Assembly (NCBI GenBank): GCA_934524985.1
Contig: CAKSYT010000001.1
Coordinates: 302,293 to 366,292, forward strand
DNA: 64,000 nt
Direction of reading: 5' to 3'
Origin: an uncultured Faecalibacterium sp.
GTDB lineage: Bacteria > Bacillota > Clostridia > Oscillospirales > Ruminococcaceae
The notes below the pieces were generated by a model. The model did no database searches, was not told where the DNA came from, and saw nothing but the letters and a program-made list of their open reading frames with translations. Shown here one piece after another: positions 20,678 to 29,006 of this stretch (positions are counted from its first letter, which is position 1; each line of letters starts with the position of its first letter). The translations under genes and the position numbers were made by a program.

Positions 20678-20712
20678 ACCGGGCAGCGGGCAACCGTTTG
20701 CCCGGTTTTGTA
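20678..20712 (+). terminator. Intrinsic terminator after efp
   Basis: ACCGGGCA (20,678-20,685) pairs with TGCCCGGT (20,699-20,706), followed by TTTGTATT. An overlapping alternative stem CGGGCAA...TTGCCCG could also form. Confidence 0.8.
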
Positions 20713-20736
20713 TTATAAGTTAGGAGGGCATTTCAG

Positions 20737-21312
20737 ATGGAACTGAACAAGAAAGCAGCCTACCTGCAGGGCTTAGTGGACGGTCTGGGCGTGGATGAGA
20801 GCACCAAAGAGGGCAAGATCATCAAGGCCATGGCCGCACTGCTGGGCGAGATGGCCGATGCCATTGCCGCCATGGACGAGGATCTGACCCGCGCTTACGA
20901 CCAGATCAACGATCTGAGCGAGGAGCTGGAGGATCTGGAAGCCGACCTGTACGAGGACGAGGATGCCGAGGACGAGGACGACGACGCAGCCGACGAGGAT
21001 GAGGATGCGGGAGATGACGACATCGCCAGCGAGCCCTTCTACGAGGTAGCCTGCCCCGCCTGCGGCGAGACCGTCTACGTCAGCGAGGATGATCTGGATG
21101 CAGGCGAAGCCAACTGCGCCCACTGCGGTGTGACCTTTGAGGTCGCACTGGAAGGCGAGGAGGACGAAGCCAAGGACGCCCCTGTGCAGTACGAGGTGAC
21201 CTGCCCCGCCTGCGGCAGCACCGCTGTATTTGAAGAGGACGAACTGCTGGACGGCGCACCCAAGTGCCCCAACTGCGGCGAGCCGCTGGACTTTGAGGTG
21301 ACTGAGGAGTAA
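20737..21312 (+). CDS. CD1247-type protein with acidic linker and two zinc ribbons
   Basis: 191 aa, three parts. Residues 1-75 form a helical domain (MELNKKAAYLQGLVDGLGVD...) resembling the CD1247 N-terminal domain of Clostridia. Residues ~68-92 are almost only Asp/Glu/Ala. The C-terminal half has two CxxC-based zinc ribbons: CPACGETVYVSE...CAHCG and CPACGSTAVFEE...CPNCG. No signal peptide or membrane segment. It follows efp after 72 bases with TAGGAGGG as ribosome site. The function is unknown; a nucleic-acid or RNA-polymerase-associated role would be a guess. Confidence 0.8.
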   Translation: MELNKKAAYLQGLVDGLGVDESTKEGKIIKAMAALLGEMADAIAAMDEDLTRAYDQINDLSEELEDLEADLYEDEDAEDEDDDAADEDEDAGDDDIASEPFYEVACPACGETVYVSEDDLDAGEANCAHCGVTFEVALEGEEDEAKDAPVQYEVTCPACGSTAVFEEDELLDGAPKCPNCGEPLDFEVTEE

Positions 21313-21339
21313 ACGCTTCTCTCTTTCTCTTGTGAAAAC

Positions 21340-21503
21340 GGGGTTCAGGAAATAGCGTTTTTTGCTGCTGATGCTGTTTTCCTTTACGACCCCACCGTGA
21401 AAAGGCAATTTTGGAAAATCCGCAAATTTTCCAAAATTGCAATTTAAAAAGAAATTCCTATGAATATGGCCAAAGCGCACGCGGAGACCGTTCCAAATCG
21501 TCC
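21340..21503 (-). repeat. Family A palindromic element, copy A3 (reverse)
   Basis: Read on the minus strand it begins GGACGATTTGGAACGG, continues GCTTTGGCCATATTCATAGG, then a 15 bp hairpin whose loop contains TGCG (arms 21,405-21,419 and 21,426-21,440), then CCTTTTCACGGTGGGGTCGT. These blocks match the copies at 23,027, 36,201, 39,694, 51,741 and 60,294. The element lies downstream of the minus-strand gene at 21,565, in that gene's orientation. Confidence 0.8.
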
Positions 21504-21510
21504 CTGTAAA

Positions 21511-21548
21511 AACGCAATGCCGGGCAGTCCGCAGACTGTCCGGCATTG
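21511..21548 (-). terminator. Hairpin terminator of the small minus-strand gene
   Basis: CAATGCCGGGCAGTC (21,515-21,529) and GACTGTCCGGCATTG (21,534-21,548) form a 15 bp stem with one G-U pair. On the minus strand the loop is TGCG and the run GTTTTTAC follows. It has the same loop and nearly the same stem as the hairpin at 60,358. Confidence 0.75.
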
Positions 21549-21564
21549 TTCATTTTAATTTGGT

Positions 21565-21852
21565 TCAGCGGGTCTCGTTGGCCTTCTGCAGCCAGATGCC
21601 GCCAATGTCCAGCGCATTGTACAGGCCGTGTTTGGTGGTCTGACGCGCTACGCGCTCCTGCGGAGCCTTGGTGGTATCAGTAGAAAGCAGCATCAGGTGT
21701 ACCTTGTCGGCTACCTGCTGCTCGCCCACCGGGGTGGTGGTCAAAATCTGCAGATACAGCACATAGGGATCGGTCATGCTGCCGTAATACAGCTCGTTGT
21801 CCTTGCGGACGAGGGGCTTGCCTTTATAAGTCAGTTTCGGTGTAAATGCCAT
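21565..21852 (-). CDS. Small protein of unknown function
   Basis: 95 aa, MAFTPKLTYKGKPLVRKDNELYYG at the start and a run of charged and polar residues after it; no signal peptide, membrane helix or recognisable motif. It is taken as real because it has a good ribosome site (GGGAGG seven bases before ATG), a promoter and a terminator, and lies alone between divergent units. The composition resembles a soluble single-domain protein. I do not recognise the family. Confidence 0.75.
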   Translation of the reverse strand: MAFTPKLTYKGKPLVRKDNELYYGSMTDPYVLYLQILTTTPVGEQQVADKVHLMLLSTDTTKAPQERVARQTTKHGLYNALDIGGIWLQKANETR

Positions 21853-21884
21853 CGTGAAAGCCTCCCTGTCGTTTGATTCACCTT

Positions 21885-21914
21885 AGTATAACACATCCTG
21901 CCTATGGGATGCAA
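21885..21914 (-). promoter_or_regulatory. Promoter of the small minus-strand gene
   Basis: On the minus strand TTGCAT (21,914-21,909), an 18-base spacer and TATACT (21,890-21,885). It points away from the SGNH hydrolase promoter about 85 bases away. Confidence 0.7.
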
Positions 21915-21999
21915 GCGTTTGCGGCAGTGCGTTGTCAGTTTTGCACCAAAACTGCCCCGCACCGTGCAAAACCGGCGGCACATTTTTGGCAAATGGGGC

Positions 22000-22027
22000 T
22001 TGCCGTTGGGTGCAGTTATGCTATACT
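22000..22027 (+). promoter_or_regulatory. Promoter of the SGNH hydrolase gene
   Basis: TTGCCG (22,000-22,005), a 16-base spacer and TATACT (22,022-22,027), about 47 bases before the start codon. Confidence 0.75.
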
Positions 22028-22073
22028 ATAAATAGAACAGCCCGTACTCCGGGCCGGAAGTGAGGGAACGACA

Positions 22074-22973
22074 ATGGCAGATTATCAGGAATACCGGCGG
22101 CGCATCCTGCACCGGCGCTGGCGCAGGGTGTTTATCATCGTTGCCCTGCTGGCGCTTCTGGCTCTGCTGAGCGCCATCGGCATCCTGTGGAAGGTGCTGC
22201 ACCGGGAGCGCGTGGATACCGCCCTGAGCCAGAACACCATTCTGCGGCAGGTGACCACGGACAACACATGGAACACGGTCAGCTACCCGCTGGCGCGGCA
22301 GCTGCGGGTGCAGACGCTGGAGGACAGCACCGAGACCGCGCTGGACTTCCGCATGGCGGCGCTGCCGGCCAGCGCTCCGGTGGAAAAAAGCTGGTTTGCG
22401 CAGGCCAGCTTTGTGGGCGACAGCCTGACGCAGGGCTTGCAGATCTACGATACCGGCCTGCCCGGGGCACAGTTCTGCGCCTATAAGGGGGTAGGCCCCA
22501 ACGCCTTTGTCAACGGCACCAGCTGCAAGCGGGTGGACGGCGTGACAGAGATCCCGCTGGACGCCTTGACCGCCCAGCAGCCCAAGGCCGTTTATGTGCT
22601 GCTGGGCAGCAACGTGCTGGGACGAGACACCGACTACACCAGCTTTTTGACCTACTACCGCCTGATGCTGGATATGATCAGTCAGGCGCTGCCGGATACA
22701 ACGATCTATGTGCAGTCCATCACGCCGGTACGGCCGGAGGTGAGCGCACAGGCCAATCATGCGGGACTGAACCGTGACCGCCTGTGCCGCATCAACAACG
22801 AGCTGGCCGCCATTGCACTGGAAAAGAACTGCTACTTCCTCAACCTGTGGGAGGTACTGGCGGACGAGAATGGCGATTTGATCGAAAGCTACGCCCAGCC
22901 GGACGGCTACCACATCAAGCCGGAGGGTTACGCCGCATGGGTGGACTGCCTTTGCAGCCACACCATGGAGTAA
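22074..22973 (+). CDS. Membrane-anchored SGNH/GDSL-family hydrolase
   Basis: 299 aa. A basic N-terminus (YRRRILHRRWRR) and one membrane helix (residues ~20-42) place the rest outside the cell. The SGNH domain has block I VGDSLTQG near residue 114, block III around LLGSNVLGRD and block V DGYHIKPEGY near residue 276 (catalytic Asp and His). Such proteins deacylate cell-wall sugars, lipids or polysaccharides; the substrate is not evident here. It has its own promoter and terminator. Confidence 0.88.
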   Translation: MADYQEYRRRILHRRWRRVFIIVALLALLALLSAIGILWKVLHRERVDTALSQNTILRQVTTDNTWNTVSYPLARQLRVQTLEDSTETALDFRMAALPASAPVEKSWFAQASFVGDSLTQGLQIYDTGLPGAQFCAYKGVGPNAFVNGTSCKRVDGVTEIPLDALTAQQPKAVYVLLGSNVLGRDTDYTSFLTYYRLMLDMISQALPDTTIYVQSITPVRPEVSAQANHAGLNRDRLCRINNELAAIALEKNCYFLNLWEVLADENGDLIESYAQPDGYHIKPEGYAAWVDCLCSHTME

Positions 22974-22980
22974 AAGTACA

Positions 22981-23018
22981 AAAGGCTGCTGCACGGGTTC
23001 TGTGCAGCAGCCTTTCTT
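22981..23018 (+). terminator. Intrinsic terminator after the SGNH hydrolase gene
   Basis: AAAGGCTGCTGCAC (22,981-22,994) pairs exactly with GTGCAGCAGCCTTT (23,002-23,015), followed by CTTGC. Similar GCTGCTGCAC stems recur at 39,888 and 51,869. Confidence 0.85.
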
Positions 23019-23026
23019 GCTGTGTG

Positions 23027-23276
23027 GGACGATTTGGAATGGCTTCCGTTGCACTCTAGCCATCTTCAGCGGAAAAAATATTTTATATTTCGCGTTTGTC
23101 GCGCCCTGCGGGGCGCGACAAACGCATTTTCACAGAAGGGGCTGTTTCCGGTGGCGGCTTTTCCTGTGAAAAAAGTGGTTCAGAAACGTCCGCAGACGTT
23201 TCTGAACCACGATCATAAAAATAAAGTTCCTTGAATTATGGTCAGAGCGAAGCAGAGACCATTAAAATTGTTTTGC
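23027..23276. repeat. Family A palindromic element, full-length two-armed copy (A1+A2)
   Basis: The 327-base gap between the SGNH gene and fhs is almost filled by this element. The left arm is GGACGATTTGGAATGG...CTAGCCATCTTCAGCGG. A perfect 15 bp hairpin follows (23,092-23,125, loop TGCG), then a centre bounded by TTTTCACAG and CTGTGAAAA. A perfect 16 bp hairpin (23,175-23,210, loop TGCG on the minus strand) precedes the inverted arm ending CCATTAAAATTGTTTTGC. The two stems are unrelated in sequence. The left half follows the SGNH gene and the right half follows fhs, each in that gene's direction. Confidence 0.85.
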
Positions 23277-23300
23277 TATAAAAGGGATGAGAGCACCGGC

Positions 23301-24962
23301 TCAGAACAGGCCGGTGATCTTGCCATCGGCGTCCACATCAATGCTCACGGCGGCGGGCTTTTTGGGCAGGCCGGGCATGGTCATGATGCTGCCGCAGATC
23401 ACCACCACAAAGCCTGCACCGGCGGCCAGACGCACCTCGCGCACCTCCATGGTAAAGCCGGTGGGCGCACCGGTCAGTTTGGCGTTGTCGCTGAAGCTGT
23501 ACTGGGTCTTGGCAATGCAGACGGGCAGGTTGCCGTAGCCCATCTCGGTCAGCTCGGCCAGCGTCTTGCTGGCGGCGGCGCTGTAATTCACGCCATCGGC
23601 GCGGTAGATCTTGGTGGCAATGGCGTTGATCTTGTCCTTCAGGGGCATCTCCAGCGGGTAGGTGTACTGGATGGGACGATCCTCCAGAATCTCCAGCACC
23701 TTCTCAGCCAGTGCCTTGCCGCCCTCGCCGCCCTTGGCGAATACTTCGCTCAGCACGCAGGGCACGCCCTGCTCGGCGCAGACCTGCTCCACATAGGCCT
23801 GCTCCTCGGCGGTATCGGTGGGGAAGGCGTTGATGGCAACCACCACCGGCAGACCGAAGCCGTTCTTCAGGTTGTCGATGTGACGGATCAGGTTGGCGGC
23901 ACCGGCCTTGACGGCCTCGAGGTTGGGCTGGTTCAGGTCTGCCTTGGCTACGCCGCCGTGGCTCTTGAGGGCGCGCACGGTAGCCACCAGCACACAGGCA
24001 GAGGGGGCAATACCGGCGTAGCGGCACTTGATATCCAGGAACTTCTCCGCACCCAGATCAGCGCCGAAGCCTGCCTCGGTAATGGTGTAGTCTGCCAGCG
24101 AAAGGCTGAGCTTGGTGGCCAGTACGCTGTTGCAGCCGTGGGCAATGTTGGCAAAGGGGCCGCCGTGGATGATGGCGGGGTTGTTTTCCAGCGTCTGCAC
24201 AAGGTTCGGGTCCAGTGCGTCCTTCAGCAGGGCGGTCATGGCACCGGCTGCGCCGATCTCACCGGCGGTCACCGGCTTGCCATCGTAGGTGTAGGCGCAC
24301 ACGATGCGGGACAGCCGCTCCTTCAGGTCGGAGATGCTGGTGGCAAGGCAGAAGATGGCCATGACCTCGCTGGCCACGGTAATGTCAAAGCCGTCCTCGC
24401 GGGGGGTGCCGTTCACCTTGCCGCCCAGACCGTCCACGATGAACCGCAGCTGACGGTCGTTCATGTCCATGCAGCGCTTCCATGTAATGCGGCGGGGGTC
24501 GATATTCAGCGGGTTGCCCTGCTGGATGCTGTTATCGATCATGGCAGCCAGCAGGTTGTTGGCGGTGCCAATGGCGTGCAGGTCGCCGGTAAAGTGCAGG
24601 TTGATGTCCTCCATGGGCACCACCTGTGCGTAGCCGCCGCCGGCAGCGCCGCCCTTTACGCCGAACACGGGGCCAAGGCTGGGCTCGCGCAGGCAGAGCA
24701 TGGTCTTTTTGCCCAGTGCGTTCATGGCATCGGCCAGACCGACGCTGGTGGTGGTCTTGCCCTCACCGGCAGGGGTGGGGCTGATGGCAGTGACAAGGAT
24801 CAGCTTGCCCTGCTTTTTGGCGTTGTGGATCAGCCGGTGGTCGATCTTGGCCTTATAGCGGCCATAGGGGATCACACTTTCGTCCTCCAGACCCAGCTGG
24901 GCTGCGATCTGGGTGATAGGCTTCATTTTGGCTTCCTGCGCGATCTCGATATCGGTCTTCAT
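23301..24962 (-). CDS. fhs: Formate-tetrahydrofolate ligase
   Basis: Makes 10-formyl-tetrahydrofolate from formate, THF and ATP, feeding purine synthesis and one-carbon metabolism. The start is placed at the ATG of [15 protein letters not shown], which has AAGGAGGA before it and gives 553 aa, the family length. A longer frame would run through the terminator hairpin of the leader. The ATP-binding segment is [16 protein letters not shown], followed by [23 protein letters not shown], both diagnostic. It stands alone, behind a ZTP riboswitch. Confidence 0.98.
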   Translation of the reverse strand: MKTDIEIAQEAKMKPITQIAAQLGLEDESVIPYGRYKAKIDHRLIHNAKKQGKLILVTAISPTPAGEGKTTTSVGLADAMNALGKKTMLCLREPSLGPVFGVKGGAAGGGYAQVVPMEDINLHFTGDLHAIGTANNLLAAMIDNSIQQGNPLNIDPRRITWKRCMDMNDRQLRFIVDGLGGKVNGTPREDGFDITVASEVMAIFCLATSISDLKERLSRIVCAYTYDGKPVTAGEIGAAGAMTALLKDALDPNLVQTLENNPAIIHGGPFANIAHGCNSVLATKLSLSLADYTITEAGFGADLGAEKFLDIKCRYAGIAPSACVLVATVRALKSHGGVAKADLNQPNLEAVKAGAANLIRHIDNLKNGFGLPVVVAINAFPTDTAEEQAYVEQVCAEQGVPCVLSEVFAKGGEGGKALAEKVLEILEDRPIQYTYPLEMPLKDKINAIATKIYRADGVNYSAAASKTLAELTEMGYGNLPVCIAKTQYSFSDNAKLTGAPTGFTMEVREVRLAAGAGFVVVICGSIMTMPGLPKKPAAVSIDVDADGKITGLF

Positions 24963-24983
24963 ACAGACATCCTCCTTGATAGC

Positions 24984-25024
24984 AAAAAAGGGCAGCTTTG
25001 CGCAGCAATTGCGCAAGGCTGCCC
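24984..25024 (-). terminator. Riboswitch-controlled terminator in the fhs leader
   Basis: Read on the minus strand: GGGCAGCCTTGCGCA, a short loop, TGCGCAAAGCTGCCC and then TTTTTT. The left arm shares GGGC with the end of the conserved ZTP aptamer box, so ligand binding and terminator formation compete. This is the usual transcriptional layout. Confidence 0.88.
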
Positions 25025-25097
25025 AGACGGTCGGCATTGACATCCCCAGCACCCCTGCACTGTGGTGCTCCACAAGGTTCCGTCAGCAGGGATGCGG
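25021..25097 (-). ncRNA. ZTP (pfl-motif) riboswitch upstream of fhs
   Basis: On the minus strand the 3' half carries TGCCGACCGTCTGGGC (25,036-25,021), close to the pfl/ZTP consensus box. The 5' half has CTGACGGAAC. P1 pairs CATCCC (25,094-25,089) with GGGATG (25,046-25,041), and a small GTGG-AGCA-CCAC hairpin lies between. ZTP riboswitches sense the purine intermediate ZMP/ZTP, which builds up when 10-formyl-THF is low, and fhs is one of their commonest targets. Confidence 0.88.
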
Positions 25098-25108
25098 TCT
25101 ATGCTGTA

Positions 25109-25138
25109 AAGATAGCACACCACCGGGGTGTTTGTCAA
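25109..25138 (-). promoter_or_regulatory. Promoter of fhs
   Basis: On the minus strand TTGACA (25,138-25,133), an 18-base spacer and TATCTT (25,114-25,109), directly before the ZTP aptamer. Confidence 0.8.
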
Positions 25139-25181
25139 GGAGGTACAGTTACAAAAATCACCCATAAATGCATAAAATTTT

Positions 25182-25210
25182 TTGCGTTATCCAAAGGTTT
25201 GTGCTATACT
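25182..25210 (+). promoter_or_regulatory. Promoter of the cysteine desulfurase-thiI operon
   Basis: TTGCGT (25,182-25,187), a 17-base spacer and TATACT (25,205-25,210), about 48 bases before the start codon and divergent from the fhs promoter. Confidence 0.8.
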
Positions 25211-25258
25211 TATTCTGGGTTATTATGAAAACAACGACAGAAAGCAGGAAAACCGTTT

Positions 25259-26410
25259 ATGCTGCAAAACCCTCAGTTACATTATCTGGACAACGCGGCC
25301 ACCACCATCGTAGCGCCCGAGGTGGCGGACGTCATCGACAAGGCCATGCGGGAGCACTGGGCAAACCCTTCCAGCCTGTACGGCCCGGGCGCGCGCAGTG
25401 AAGAAGCCCTGAACGCCGCCCGCGCCGCCGTGGCGCGTACGCTGGGCTGCAAAAGCCGGGAGCTGTACTTCACCTCCTGCGGCAGCGAGAGCAACAATCT
25501 GGCGCTGCTGGGTGCGGTGCAGACCCGCACCTTCGGCAAGGGCATCGTGGTGTCCGGCTTCGAGCACCCCAGCGTGCAGCGGCCGCTGGAGCGGCTGGCA
25601 AAGCAGGGCTACAATGTTACCGTGGTAGCCCCCCGGGCAGACGGCACGCTGGACATTGCCGCCATGCTGGAGCGGGTGGACAAAAACACCATCCTTGTGG
25701 CCTGTATGATGGTGAACAACGAGATCGGCACCCGCAACGATGTGGAGCGCCTTGCCGCCGAGGTGAAGCGCCGCAACAGCCGCACCATCGTCCATGTGGA
25801 CGCGGTACAGGCGTGGATGCGTGTACCCATCAAGCTGGACAACATCGATACGCTCTCTGTGAGCGGCCACAAGATCCATGCTCCCAAGGGCATTGGTGCA
25901 CTCTACCTCTCCGACCGGCTGGTGCAGGCCTTCCAGCCGCCTTATCTGGGCGGCGAGCAGGAGCGGCAGATGCGCCCCGGCACCGAAAACCTGCCCTACG
26001 CCATGGGTCTGGCCGCTGCGGCCACCCGTTTGGCCAAGACCATGAAGAGCCGGGACACCGCCATGCGTGCGCTGAACCGGCAGCTGCGGGAGGGGCTGAA
26101 AGCCTTCCCGGAGGTGGTCATCAACAGCCCGGAGAACGCCGTGCCCGAGGTGCTGAACTTCAGCGAGATGTGCATCAAGAGCGAGACCATGCTGGCTTTT
26201 CTGGCGGAAGAGCAGATCTACGTTTCCTCAGCCAGCGCCTGCGGCCGCGGTCAGCCCAGCCACACGCTGGCAGCCATGGGGCGCGACCCGCTTGCCATCG
26301 ATACCGCCATCCGGGTGTCCTTCTGCGCCGACAACACCCCGGAGGATGTGGATGCCTTCCTCAACCGCTTCGAGGACGGCATGAAGCATTTGCAGAAGAT
26401 CAGAAAGTAA
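25259..26410 (+). CDS. Cysteine desulfurase (NifS/IscS family)
   Basis: PLP enzyme that takes sulfur from cysteine as a protein persulfide. It starts with PQLHYLDNAATTIVAP. The PLP lysine is K205 in SVSGHKIHAPKG, and the persulfide cysteine is C328 in SSASACGRGQPSH. Length 383 aa. It lies 36 bases upstream of thiI, a pairing known from Bacillus (NifZ-ThiI), so it is most likely the dedicated sulfur donor for tRNA 4-thiouridine. No iscU/sufU is adjacent. Confidence 0.93.
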   Translation: MLQNPQLHYLDNAATTIVAPEVADVIDKAMREHWANPSSLYGPGARSEEALNAARAAVARTLGCKSRELYFTSCGSESNNLALLGAVQTRTFGKGIVVSGFEHPSVQRPLERLAKQGYNVTVVAPRADGTLDIAAMLERVDKNTILVACMMVNNEIGTRNDVERLAAEVKRRNSRTIVHVDAVQAWMRVPIKLDNIDTLSVSGHKIHAPKGIGALYLSDRLVQAFQPPYLGGEQERQMRPGTENLPYAMGLAAAATRLAKTMKSRDTAMRALNRQLREGLKAFPEVVINSPENAVPEVLNFSEMCIKSETMLAFLAEEQIYVSSASACGRGQPSHTLAAMGRDPLAIDTAIRVSFCADNTPEDVDAFLNRFEDGMKHLQKIRK

Positions 26411-26446
26411 AAATCACAAATCCTACCATCAGGAGATGCAACATTT

Positions 26447-27646
26447 ATGAAGGAAATTATTATGGGCTATCAGGGCGAGATGTCCCTGAAAGGCCTCAAC
26501 CGCAACCAGTTCGAAGCAGCCATGATGAAGATCCTGCGCTACCGTCTTAAGACGGTGGGCAAGTTCAAGGTGTACTGCACCCAGTCCACCTTTTATATGG
26601 AGCCCGAGGAAGAGGATGTGGATATGGACCTCGCCTTTGAGCGGGTCAGCAAGGTGTTCGGCCTTGCCGCGCTCAGCCGCGCCGTGGTGTGCGAAAAGGA
26701 TTTCGATACCATCTGCCAGACCGCCGAGGACTATCTGGGCAGCGAACTGCACGGCATCCGCACCTTCAAGGTGGAAGCCCGCCGCGCCGATAAGACCTAC
26801 CCTATGACCAGCCCGGAGCTGATGCGGGAGCTGGGCGCTTACCTGCTGGGCAAGCACAACTACCTGAAGGTGGATGTGCGTAACCCGCAGTTCAAGGTCA
26901 TCGTGGAGATTCGCGATTACGGTGCGTATATTCATGGCCCGAAAGTACCGGGCGAGGGCGGTCTGCCCGTGGGCACCAGCGGCCGTGCCCTGAATATGCT
27001 CTCCGGCGGTATCGACAGCCCGGTGGCGGCATATCGTATGGCAAAGCGCGGTCTGGCACTGGATCACATCCATTTTGCATCCCCTCCGTATACTTCCGAG
27101 CGCGCAAAACTGAAGGTAAAGGCTCTGGCACAGCTTATCACCGTGTATACCGGCAGTGCTAACCTGTTCGTGGTGCCCTACACAAAACCGCAGGAATACA
27201 TCCGGGATAACGCCCCGGATGTGCTGTTTACGGTGTTGATGCGCCGCAGCATGATGCGCATTGCAAACGTGATCGCCAAAAAGCAGGGCTGCGAAGCACT
27301 GGTCACCGGCGAAAGTCTGGCACAGGTGGCAAGCCAGACCGTCAAGGCTTTGCAGTGCACCGATGCCGCACAGGATCTGCCCATCCTGCGCCCGCTCATC
27401 GGCATGGATAAGACCGAGATCATCGAGACCTCCCGCCATATCAATACCTTTGAGACCAGCATTCTGCCCTACGAGGACTGCTGCACCATCTTCACCCCGC
27501 CGCACCCGAAGATCCGCCCCGAGCTGGAGGAGATCCTTGCCGCCGAAGCCGCCATGCCCGGCCTTGCCGCGCTGGAAGCTGAAGCCGCAGAACAGACCGA
27601 GCGCATCCGGGTGCGCATCACCGATCAGGTAGAATTCGAGGGTTGA
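26447..27646 (+). CDS. thiI: tRNA 4-thiouridine synthase ThiI
   Basis: Adenylates and thiolates U8 of tRNA. An N-terminal ferredoxin-like region and THUMP domain (residues ~60-165) are followed by a PP-loop ATPase with LSGGIDSPVAAYRM near residue 186 and the late YEDCCTIFTPPHP segment. At 399 aa it ends after the PP-loop domain and lacks the C-terminal rhodanese domain of the E. coli enzyme. It therefore probably depends on the upstream cysteine desulfurase. ATCAGGAG is the ribosome site. Confidence 0.97.
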   Translation: MKEIIMGYQGEMSLKGLNRNQFEAAMMKILRYRLKTVGKFKVYCTQSTFYMEPEEEDVDMDLAFERVSKVFGLAALSRAVVCEKDFDTICQTAEDYLGSELHGIRTFKVEARRADKTYPMTSPELMRELGAYLLGKHNYLKVDVRNPQFKVIVEIRDYGAYIHGPKVPGEGGLPVGTSGRALNMLSGGIDSPVAAYRMAKRGLALDHIHFASPPYTSERAKLKVKALAQLITVYTGSANLFVVPYTKPQEYIRDNAPDVLFTVLMRRSMMRIANVIAKKQGCEALVTGESLAQVASQTVKALQCTDAAQDLPILRPLIGMDKTEIIETSRHINTFETSILPYEDCCTIFTPPHPKIRPELEEILAAEAAMPGLAALEAEAAEQTERIRVRITDQVEFEG

Positions 27647-27653
27647 TTTGTCC

Positions 27654-28973
27654 ATGACAGCAGAGATCATCAGTGTGGGTACCGAGCTGCTGCTCGGCAA
27701 CATTCTTAACACCAATGCCCAGTACCTCAGCCGGGAGCTGGCTGCGTTGGGCATCACCGTCCGGCGGCAGAGCACCATCGGCGATAACCATGGCCGTCTG
27801 GCCGATTTTGTCAACGAGGCAAAGCAGCGGTGCGACCTGCTGGTGTTCACCGGCGGGCTGGGCCCCACGGCGGACGACCTGACCAAGGAGACGGTGGCCG
27901 CCTGCTTTGGCGACACCCTTACCTTTGACCCCGATGAGTGGCAGAAGATCGTGGACTTCTTTACCCGCACCGGGCGCGAGACCACCCCCAATAACCGCAA
28001 GCAGGCCATGGTGCCGGTGCATGGGCATAAGGTGGTCAACCACCACGGCACCGCGCCGGGTGCGTGGTTCGAGCAGGACGGCCACTGTGCCGTGCTGATG
28101 CCCGGCGTACCCCACGAGATGAAGGCAATGTGGGAGGAAAGCGTGCGCCCGCTGCTGCTGGCGCGGCAGAGCTGCGCCCTGCACAGCCTGACGCTGCGGG
28201 TGCTGGGCGGCGAGAGCAATCTGGAGTACCGGGTGCGTCCGCTGCTGGAAAACCCGAACCCCACCGCCGCCATCTACTGCAAGACCGGCGAGTGCGAGAT
28301 CCGCATCACCGCCCGGGCGCAGAATGACGCCGAGGCGCAGACCATGTGCCGCGCCTACGCCAAAAAGTTCTATGATCTGCTGGGCGATGCGGTGTATGAT
28401 GAGGATGTCGCCGGACTGGAAGAAACGGTGGTGCACACGCTGCGGGCCAATGGCCTGACCATTGCCACCGCCGAAAGCTGCACCGGCGGCATGATCGCCC
28501 AGCGCCTGACCAACGTGTCCGGCGCAAGCGAGGTGTTCGGCTACGGCTTTGTGACCTACTGGGAGCAGGCCAAGGCGAAGCTTGTCGGGGTGGACCCGGC
28601 GGTCATTGCGCAATATAATGTGGTGTCGGCTCCCGTGGCGGCGCAGATGGCGCTGGGTGCGGCAAAAGCCGCCGGTGCGGATATCGCGGTCAGCGTTACC
28701 GGTCTGGCAGGCCCCAGCGGCGGCGACGCCGTCCGGCCTGTGGGCACGGTGTATCTGGGCGCTGCTCGGGGAGATAAGGTGTATGTGAAAAAGCTGTTCG
28801 TCTCCCGCCCGGACCGTGCGCTTATCCGCGCCCGCGCCGCACAGACCGCGCTGGAACTGGCGCTGCGTCTGGCACAGGGCAAGACCCCTGCCGGTACGCA
28901 GGTGCTGGCCGAAAGCGCACAGCATGACCCCGCCGCCCTGACCGCCTTGGACGAGACTCTGCGGGCAGAGTAA
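27654..28973 (+). CDS. cinA: CinA family protein (competence/damage-inducible; NMN amidohydrolase domain)
   Basis: 439 aa in two catalytic units. The N-terminal MoaB/MogA-like (COG1058) domain begins MTAEIISVGTELLLGNI and includes FTGGLGPTADDLTKE. The C-terminal CinA domain carries TIATAESCTGGMIAQRL (active-site Ser in AESCTGG near residue 275) and VTGLAGPSGG, the pyridine-nucleotide amidase type. ATG 27,654 is chosen over an in-frame TTG six bases earlier. It starts 7 bases after thiI, and a shorter degenerate paralogue follows directly. Confidence 0.93.
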   Translation: MTAEIISVGTELLLGNILNTNAQYLSRELAALGITVRRQSTIGDNHGRLADFVNEAKQRCDLLVFTGGLGPTADDLTKETVAACFGDTLTFDPDEWQKIVDFFTRTGRETTPNNRKQAMVPVHGHKVVNHHGTAPGAWFEQDGHCAVLMPGVPHEMKAMWEESVRPLLLARQSCALHSLTLRVLGGESNLEYRVRPLLENPNPTAAIYCKTGECEIRITARAQNDAEAQTMCRAYAKKFYDLLGDAVYDEDVAGLEETVVHTLRANGLTIATAESCTGGMIAQRLTNVSGASEVFGYGFVTYWEQAKAKLVGVDPAVIAQYNVVSAPVAAQMALGAAKAAGADIAVSVTGLAGPSGGDAVRPVGTVYLGAARGDKVYVKKLFVSRPDRALIRARAAQTALELALRLAQGKTPAGTQVLAESAQHDPAALTALDETLRAE

Positions 28974-29006
28974 GTGCGGCCCCTGCGGCCGCGGGGGGGA
29001 TGCGTC

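Noticed and set aside
23238..25040. A 600-codon plus-strand frame opposite fhs
   Set aside because: fhs on the minus strand is unmistakable (P-loop and diagnostic segments); the opposite frame is a composition artefact. The same holds for 31,824-34,070 opposite pepT/pfkA, 39,970-41,640 opposite the hydrogenase and 53,722-55,170 opposite the large lipoprotein.
24963..25073. An N-terminal extension of fhs by 37 codons
   Set aside because: It would be translated from the ZTP aptamer and through the terminator hairpin; the ATG at 24,962 has a strong ribosome site and gives the family length.
27648..27653. TTG start for cinA two codons upstream
   Set aside because: The ATG at 27,654 begins the conserved MTAEIISVGTE; the TTG has no better ribosome site.
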